Shown here piece by piece: positions 57,369 through 64,000 of a DNA stretch of 64,000 bases (its first letter is position 1; each line of letters starts with the position of its first letter). The translations under genes and the position numbers were made by a program. Source of the DNA: Ovis canadensis (lineage: Eukaryota; Chordata; Mammalia; Artiodactyla; Bovidae); contig NC_091727.1 of assembly GCF_042477335.2 (NCBI RefSeq), forward strand, positions 119,815,501-119,879,500. Direction: 5' to 3'. Under the pieces are notes generated by a model. That model searched no databases, was not told where the DNA came from, and saw only the letters and a list, made by a program, of their open reading frames with translations.

Positions 57369-59605
57369 TTACCAGGCAGACTAACATTTTCATTATAGGG
57401 GCTTCAGAAGAAGAAGGCACAGAAGAAGATGTATTTGAAGAAATAATGGCTAAGGACTTCCTTAACTTGGAAAGAAAACATGTTCAGATCCATGAAGATC
57501 AGAAAGTTCCAAAGAAACCCACATCAGGACACATTATAATGAAAAGTTAAAATGTTAAAGACAAGCAGGAAGAGAAAGCAGTGAGAGAAAAACAATTAAT
57601 GTACAAGAGAACCTCCATAAGACTATCAGCAGATTTTTTTTAGCAGAAACTTTGCAGGCCAGAAGAAAAATGGCATGATATATTCAAAATGCTAAAAAAA
57701 AAAAAAAAAACCTTCCAATGAAGAATATCCTACCTGGCAGTTACCATTCAGAATTGAAGTAGAGATAAAAAGTTTTTCAGATAAGCAAAAGGTAAAGGAG
57801 TTCATCACCACTGAACAGGACTAAAGGGAGAAATAGACAGCAATACAATAATAGGAGGGGATTTTAATAGCCCACTTACATCAATGCATAGATCATCCAG
57901 ACAGAAAATCAATAAGAAAGCATTGGTCTTAAATGATATAGTGGATTAAACAAACTTAACAAATATATATAGAACATTCCATCCAAAAACTGCAAAATAC
58001 ACATTCTTTCAACTGTACATAGAACATTCTCCAGTATTGATCATATGGTAAGGCACAAAACAATTCTTAATATTTCTAAGAAAATTGAAATCAACTTTTC
58101 TAAACACAATGGCCTGAAACAAGAAATCAATTACAAGAAATTTGGAAGATTCACAAATACGTGAAGATTAAACAACATACTACTGAACAACCAGTTGGTC
58201 TTTAAGACAAAGCCAAAACAGAAGTCAAAAAACATCTTGAAACAAATTAAAATAGAAATACAATACACCAAAACTTATGGGAGGTAGCAAGAGTAGTTTT
58301 AAGAGTGAAGTTTATAGCAATAAATGTCTACATTGAGAAACAAAAATAATCTCAAATAAACAATCTAACTCTACACTTCCAGGAACTAGAAAAAGAAGAA
58401 CAAAGCCCAAAGTTAGTAGCAAAAAAGAAATAACAGAGATCAGAACAGAAATAAATTAAATGGAGACATAAAACAATAGAAACTATCAATGGAACTAATA
58501 TCTCATTTGTAGAAAAATATAAACAAAATTGACAAATTTTTAGCTAGACTCACCAAGGGAAAAAAAGAACAGACTCAAATAAAATTAGAAATAAAAGAGG
58601 AGATGTTACAATTGACATCACATAGGTATAGATTATCATAAGAGAATATAAACAATTATATATCAACAAACTTGACAACCTAGAAGTGGAATAATTTCTA
58701 GAAATATGCAACCTAGCAAGATTGAATAAGGAAGACACAGAAGATCTGAATAGAAAAATTACTAGTAAGAAGATTGAATCAGTAATTAAAAACATCCCAA
58801 CCAGCAAAAGTGCAGAGCCAGATGTCTTCGCTGGTGAATTTTACCAAAAATTCTAAAAAGAATTCATTTTAATCTCTTTCAAACCCTTCAAGTAAACAGA
58901 AGAGGAGGGAATACTTTCAAATTCATTTAAAAAGGCCTGAATTACCTTGGTACCTAAAACAGACAAGAAAGCCATAAGAAAAGAAAGTTATAAGCCAATA
59001 TCCCTAATGAATATAGATGCACAAATCCTACAAAATATTGGCAAACTGAATTCAGCAATATATTAAAAGGATCATACACCATGATCAAGTGGGATTTAAT
59101 CCACCACACATGGATATTTCATCATTCAGAAATCAATCACTGTAATACACTGCACTATCAAAATGAAGGGTAAAAATAATATGGTCTGAAACACTGTAAA
59201 CACTTCAATAAAAAAAATTAAAAAATCTCATAAGATCATCTCAACAAATGCAGAAAATCTATTTGCTAAAATTCAACATCCATTTATGATACAACTCTCA
59301 ACAAAGTGGATATAGAGGGAATATATCTCAACATAATAAAGGGCATATATGACAAGCCCACAGCTAACATAATACTCAACATTAAAAAACTGAAAACTTT
59401 TCCTCTAAGATCAGGAATAAGATAAGGATGCCCACTCTTCTCACTTTTATTCCACATAGGATTGAAAGTCCCAGTTAGGGCAATTAGGCAAGAAAAAGAA
59501 ATAAAAGGCCTCTAAATAGGAAAGGAAGAAATAAAATTGTCACTATTTGATGATGACATGATATTATATATAGAAAACCCTAAAGACTCCACCAAAGGAA
59601 CTGCT

Positions 59606-59607
<2 letters not shown>

Positions 59608-59654
<47 letters not shown>
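59608..59654. repeat. (TA)n microsatellite
   Basis: About 23 TA units within the L1M ORF2 relic; likely polymorphic. Confidence 0.95.
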
Positions 59655-59657
<3 letters not shown>

Positions 59658-60602
59658 AAGTTCAGTAAAGCTGCAAGATAAAACAGCTATTGTGTTTCTA
59701 TAAACAACAAACTGCAGAAAGTAAAATTAAGACAATAATCTCATTTACAATTGCATCAACAAGAATAAAATGCCTAAGAAAAAGAATGACCAGGAAGGTA
59801 AAAGACCTGTACACTGAAAACTATAAAACATTCATGAAAGAAATTGAAGAAGGCACAAATAAGTGGAAAGATATATTCTGCTCATTAATTAGAATAATTA
59901 ATACTTTTTAAATGTCCATACAACCCAATCTACAGATTAAATGCAGTCCCTATGAAAATCTCAATGATATTTTCCACAGTAATAGAACAAACAGTCCTAA
60001 AAATTGTATGAGACTACAAAAGGCCCTCAATAGCCAAAATAATCTTGAGAAAGAAGAATAAAGCAAGAGCATCATGCTCTCTGATTTCAGACTATTATAT
60101 AAAGCTATGATAATGCAAACAGTATGGTATTGGCATCAAAGCAAACATATAGATCAATGAACTAAAATAGAGAGCCCAGAAATAAGCCTGACATATATGA
60201 CCAAGGAGCCAAGAATATATAATAAGGAAAGACAGTCTCTGCAATAAATGGTGTTGGGAAAACTGGACAGCCACATGCAAAAGAGTAAAACTAAACCACC
60301 ATCTTATACCACACACAGAAATTAACTTAAAATGGATTAAAGACTTGAAAGTAAAACCTGAAGCTACAGAACTCCTAGAAGAAAACATAAGTGACATATA
60401 TGATAAATTTTTGGTTTTGGTGCTTTTTTGGACCTGATATCCAAAGCAAAGGCAACAAAAGTGAAAACAAACAAGTAGCACTATGTCAAACTAAAAAGTT
60501 GCACAGCAACACAAACCATCAACAAAAAGAAAAGGCAATCTACTGGATGAGAAACAATACTGCAAATCATATATCTGATAAGGGATTAATATCAAATAAA
60601 TA

Positions 60603-60831
60603 GTTGACCCTTGAACAATGACCCTTGAACAACGTGGTGGTTAGGTGCTGACCCCCAGCACCATAAAAAACCCACGTATAACTTTACAATCAACCTTCCA
60701 TATCTGCATTTCTGCATCCTCATATTCATCTAACCACAGATTGTACAGTACTGTAGTACATATCTATTGAAAAAGAGTAATGTATAAGTGGACCCATGTA
60801 ATTCAAATTCATATAGTTTAAGGGTCAATGC
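60603..60831 (-). mobile_element. MER2-type (Tigger1 MITE) DNA transposon
   Basis: A 229-bp element with inverted ends gttgacccttgaacaa and tttaagggtcaa, TA at both flanks (60601-60602 and 60832-60833), and internal words ggtggttaggtgctgacccc and tgtataagtggacccatgta. It is non-autonomous and shorter than the usual MER2. It sits inside the L1M, whose sequence resumes after it. The left end carries a repeated gacccttgaacaa. Confidence 0.82.
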
Positions 60832-61240
60832 TATATAAGAAACTCATACAACTTATTTGGCAAAAAAAAGAAAAGAAAAGAAATTAGGAAATGTGCAAAA
60901 GATCCAAATAGACATTTTCCCAAAGATGGCATACAGATGGCCAACAGACACATGCAAAGATGCTCAGCATCACTAATATTCACTAATTCAGCATCACTAA
61001 ATGGAAATCAAAACCGCATAAATGTTGGTGAGGATGCAGAGCAAGAAAACTTGTGGACTATTGGTGGGAATGTAAATTAGTGTAGCCACTATGGAAAATA
61101 GTATGAAGGTTCCTCAAAAAATTAAAAATAAGTCTACTATATGATCCAGCAATCACACTTCTGGATATACATCAGAAGGAATTGAAAACAGGATATGGAA
61201 GAGATATATCCACCCTAATGTTTAGTGCATCCTTTTATAT

Positions 61241-61603
61241 AGAAATTTTGAAGGCATCACTGGAGGTTAGACTTGTATAACAGGAGCTGACAGTAGGTGC
61301 TTTAGACAGAAATTATCCTAGGAATAACTAGCCCTAACTACTGGAGACGGCTGAAAAATAAAAATTCCATTGTAATTAGCATAAAAATTACATAAAGTAT
61401 TTCAAATATCCAGATGTCTCTTTGACTGCAGCATACGACCTAAAATTGTTTCCATATATGTTTTGACCTCTGGGGAAAACAGGGAGGGCCTCGACTGGAT
61501 TAACTACAATTCTGTTTCCTTTTGTGCTTCCATACATAGGGTCCTCTAGCCAAACAACCCTTCTTATCAGGGAACCAGGCACAAGTGCCTGCTTATCCCT
61601 TTG
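61241..61603. other. No feature seen
   Basis: Flank of the L1M; nothing recognised. Confidence 0.45.
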
Positions 61604-61803
61604 TGGTGATGGTTTGGTCACTAAGTCATGTCTGACCTCTTGAGACCCCATGGACTGGAGCCTACTAGGCTCCTCTGTTCATGGGATTTTCCAGGCAATA
61701 ATACTGCAGTAGGATGCCATTTCCTTCTCTAGGGGATCTTCCCGACCCAGGGATTGAACCCTGGTCTCCTGCGTCTCTTGCATTTCAGGGGAATTTTTAA
61801 CCA
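61604..61803 (-). mobile_element. Bov-tA SINE
   Basis: Minus-strand Bov-tA (gtcatgtctgacctcttgag, aggggatcttcccgacccag on plus); the tRNA head at the right end is degraded. Confidence 0.85.
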
Positions 61804-61919
61804 CTCTTTGCTCTATTTCCAAGTGCAACCCTAGCGTGGCTCTGAGTGGCATGTTGTGAATCTATATGACTGAGAAACCACTGTCAATCTCATCTGTTGA
61901 GTTTCAGTGTTATGTGTTC

Positions 61920-62191
61920 TGCTGCTGCTAAGTCGCTTCACTCGTGTCTGACTCTGTGTGACCCCAGAGATGGCAGCCCATGAAGCTCCCCCATCCCTGG
62001 GATTCTCCAAGCAAGAACACTGGAGTGGGTTGCCATTTCCTTCTCCAATATATGAAAGTGGAAAGTGAAAGTGAAGTCGCTCAGTCATGTCTGACTCTTC
62101 ACGACCCCATGGACTGCAGCCCACCAGGCTCCTCCATCCATGGGATTTTTCCAGGCAAGAGTACTGGAGTGGGGTGCCATCGCCTTCTCCA
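61920..62191 (-). mobile_element. Bov-A2 SINE (dimeric)
   Basis: Two Bov-A monomers in tandem on the minus strand (units at about 61920-62046 and 62075-62191) joined by a gaaagtgaaagtgaa linker, with a (CTG) start. A perfect 11-bp target-site duplication gttatgtgttc lies at 61909-61919 and 62192-62202. Well preserved, so relatively young. Confidence 0.93.
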
Positions 62192-62202
62192 GTTATGTGT
62201 TC

Positions 62203-63458
62203 AGCCATCCACATAAACCTAGAAAGGGAATCGTTCTCTCACTAATGGAGTAAAGAGAAAGTGAATAAAACACCTGGCATCATGAACAAGGTGGTTCAAC
62301 AATGACACCTGGTCAGCTTTAATGGTTCTTGGCTAATCGGTCCTATGATACAGCAGCAGCTGCCTGAGACAGAACTGCCAACTGCTGGTGAGCTTGCTCT
62401 TTGGCTTGTAGGGCACTTGGTTGTCTCTCATATCATGTGTTTCTATATCTTCTCATCTACCCTAAAGTCCTCTCATCCCAAAGACAAGACATGTTGTTAA
62501 CTGGTTATACTTGAAGGTGGCATGCCACTGGGTTCATTCTATGTTTGGCAGTGGTCTCTGAGGCTTCCATCTGTAATGGCAGTAACAACGCAGTGTCCTA
62601 ACCTAACCTACTGGTACTGAGTCTTGCTTACCAAGGTTTGGGCTGCTGACCATCACTGGCTGTTTGGGGCAGCCATAAGGACATTGTGATTGTCCACTCC
62701 TGTGATTGGCCTAGGGAAAGTGCTTTGTGAAGTTTCAGGTAGAGAAGGAGACCACCACCACAGGGAGAGTTAAGCATGGCATCCCAATTGCCTAATAGTC
62801 ATGGTTGTTTAGGTAAGGATAGTGACTTCGCTTGTTGCCTGTGGTGCTCCTTTGTGCTGTCGAACACTCTCCAGACTCCTAAAGCTGTTGAGGTGCAAAT
62901 CCATTACTGACTGCAGCCTGTAACCCAGGTACCCAGTAGGTAAAGGGGTAATTAGCTTAGTTGCTCCCCATTTAGTGTCTCATTTTGGTCTGGTCTTAAA
63001 CCTGTAAAGCATGTGTTATGCCTGATAATGAAAAGGATCAAACCCAAGGGTCAGCACAACTGATCACCTGTCAGGCAGTCATTGTAGCGCTGGATACCCT
63101 GGCCGAAAAATGTCCCTATCCAAACAAGTTTACAGATTCCTGGACCATTACCTAAGATTTTTCCCCATTGAGGTAATGAACTCTGAGAAGCTCTTGCCTC
63201 ATAGATACCAAAATGTCAAATGACAGATGTCTCTACATGTACTAAAGCAACAACACATACTTACCAGGACATTTGTCATGCCCTTTGGAATTTCAAGCAC
63301 CACTGAGAGTGACCGAAACACTAGTTGCACTTCTCAAAATACAGTGTTGAGCTCTTGAAGAAGGTATTCAAAGGAACTTCCACCTTCCCTACAGGTCCCT
63401 GGCAGCTGGCTTAATTGGGAGGCATAATGGGTTTCTCAAAAAAACCCCTCCAATTTAA
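62203..63458. other. Unassigned; possible retroviral pol relic
   Basis: Around 63090-63155 the plus strand reads LDTLAEKCPYPNKFTDSWTI before a stop, resembling the TDSW motif of retroviral RNase H. Nearby DNA shows no long frame. Otherwise unrecognised; a degraded ERV is possible. Confidence 0.35.
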
Positions 63459-64000
63459 GTTCAGTTCAGTTCAGTTCAGTTGCTCAGTCGTGTCCGACTC
63501 TTTGCGAACCCATGAATCGCAGCACGCCAGGCCTCCCTGTCCATCACCAACTCCTGGAGTTCACTCAGACTCACGTCCATTGAGTCAGTGATGCCATCCA
63601 GCTGTCTCATCCTCGGTCGTCCCCTTCTCCTCCTGCCCCCAATCCCTCCCAGCATCAGAGTCTTTTCCAATGGGTCAACTCCTCGCATGAGGTGGCCAAA
63701 GTACTGGAGTTTCAGCTTCAGCATTATTCCCTCCAACGAAATCCAAGGGCTGATCTCCTTCAGAATGGACTGGTTGGATCTCCTTGCAGACCAAGGGACT
63801 CTCAAGAGTCTTCTCCAATACCACAGTTCAAAAGCATCAATTCTTCAGCGCTCAGCTTTCTTCACAGTCCAACTCTCACATCCATACATGACCACTGGAA
63901 AAACCATAGCCGTGACTAGACGGACCTTTGTTGGCAAAGTAATGTCTCTCCTTTTCAATATGCTATCTAGGTTGGTCATAACGTTTCTTCCAAGGAGTAA
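63459..64000 (-). mobile_element. BovB LINE 3' end, continues past window
   Basis: Minus-strand BovB starting at its 3' end (agttcagttcagttcagttg) with an open C-terminal frame at 63476-63805. It still matches BovB at the last base, so the element is cut by the window edge. Good preservation. Confidence 0.93.

Larger units (their letters stand above)
55376..61240 (+). mobile_element. Old, nearly full-length L1 (L1M-type)
   Basis: Plus-strand L1 of about 4.9 kb once its insertions are removed. 5' UTR-like DNA 55376-56094 (gggccggcttcagattttgt, tctggcttccaatcaacctg), then ORF1 relics (56500-57810: acattttcattataggggct, aaagaaacccacatcaggac, aactttgcaggccagaagaa). ORF2 relics run from 57836 (ataggaggggattttaatag) to about 61240. 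The RT catalytic motif reads FDDD (59546-59557) where FADD is expected. The start of the endonuclease domain is missing. Hosts three Bov-tA copies, a (TA)n tract and a MER2-type transposon. Confidence 0.82.

Overview
The window is nuclear DNA of a ruminant, most likely a bovid (cattle, sheep or goat type; the sequence does not settle the species). The evidence is the repeat content: many BovB (RTE-type) LINE copies, Bov-tA and Bov-A2 SINEs, cetartiodactyl tRNA-derived (CHR-type) SINEs and bovine-type L1 elements. No functional host gene was recognised. Outside the transposon reading frames, the only gene-derived sequence is a broken, retroposed copy of the end of RBM15B at about 7766-9080.

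Layout. 1-1399: one end of an endogenous retrovirus on the minus strand, with an LTR and a histidine-type primer binding site. 1767-5438: SINEs, an old LTR, MIR, a (TG)n microsatellite and a short BovB end. 6206-11772: two BovB copies flanking the RBM15B pseudogene. 11773-21480: an old retroviral LTR cut into three pieces by a full-length but decayed L1 (11856-19715) and a BovB (20052-21430), each with target-site duplications. 22858-27317: MIRs split or flanked by BovB copies, including a nearly complete 3.1-kb BovB (24188-27305). 30006-37731: a full-length L1 with both ORFs open and an 18-bp target-site duplication. 37750-50461: fragments of L1, SINEs, LTRs and BovB. 50462-53700: mostly unique AT-rich DNA. 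53711-54063: a Bov-tA dimer. 55376-61240: an old, nearly full-length L1 carrying three SINEs, a (TA)n tract and a MER2-type DNA transposon. 61604-64000: SINEs, a possible retroviral pol remnant, and a BovB that runs off the window.

The elements act on each other rather than as a pathway. L1 encodes the enzymes that in principle also mobilised the RBM15B transcript and possibly the CHR SINEs, and BovB reverse transcriptase is the accepted driver of Bov-tA and Bov-A2. Nesting and target-site duplications allow relative dating: MIR, L1M and LTRs are oldest, then BovB and SINEs. The 30-37.7 kb L1 is the youngest large insertion. I found no evidence of an undescribed biological system. The most notable objects are the intact L1, the RBM15B pseudogene, the multiply interrupted LTR, and several retrotransposition oddities (SINE dimer, BovB template-switch junction).
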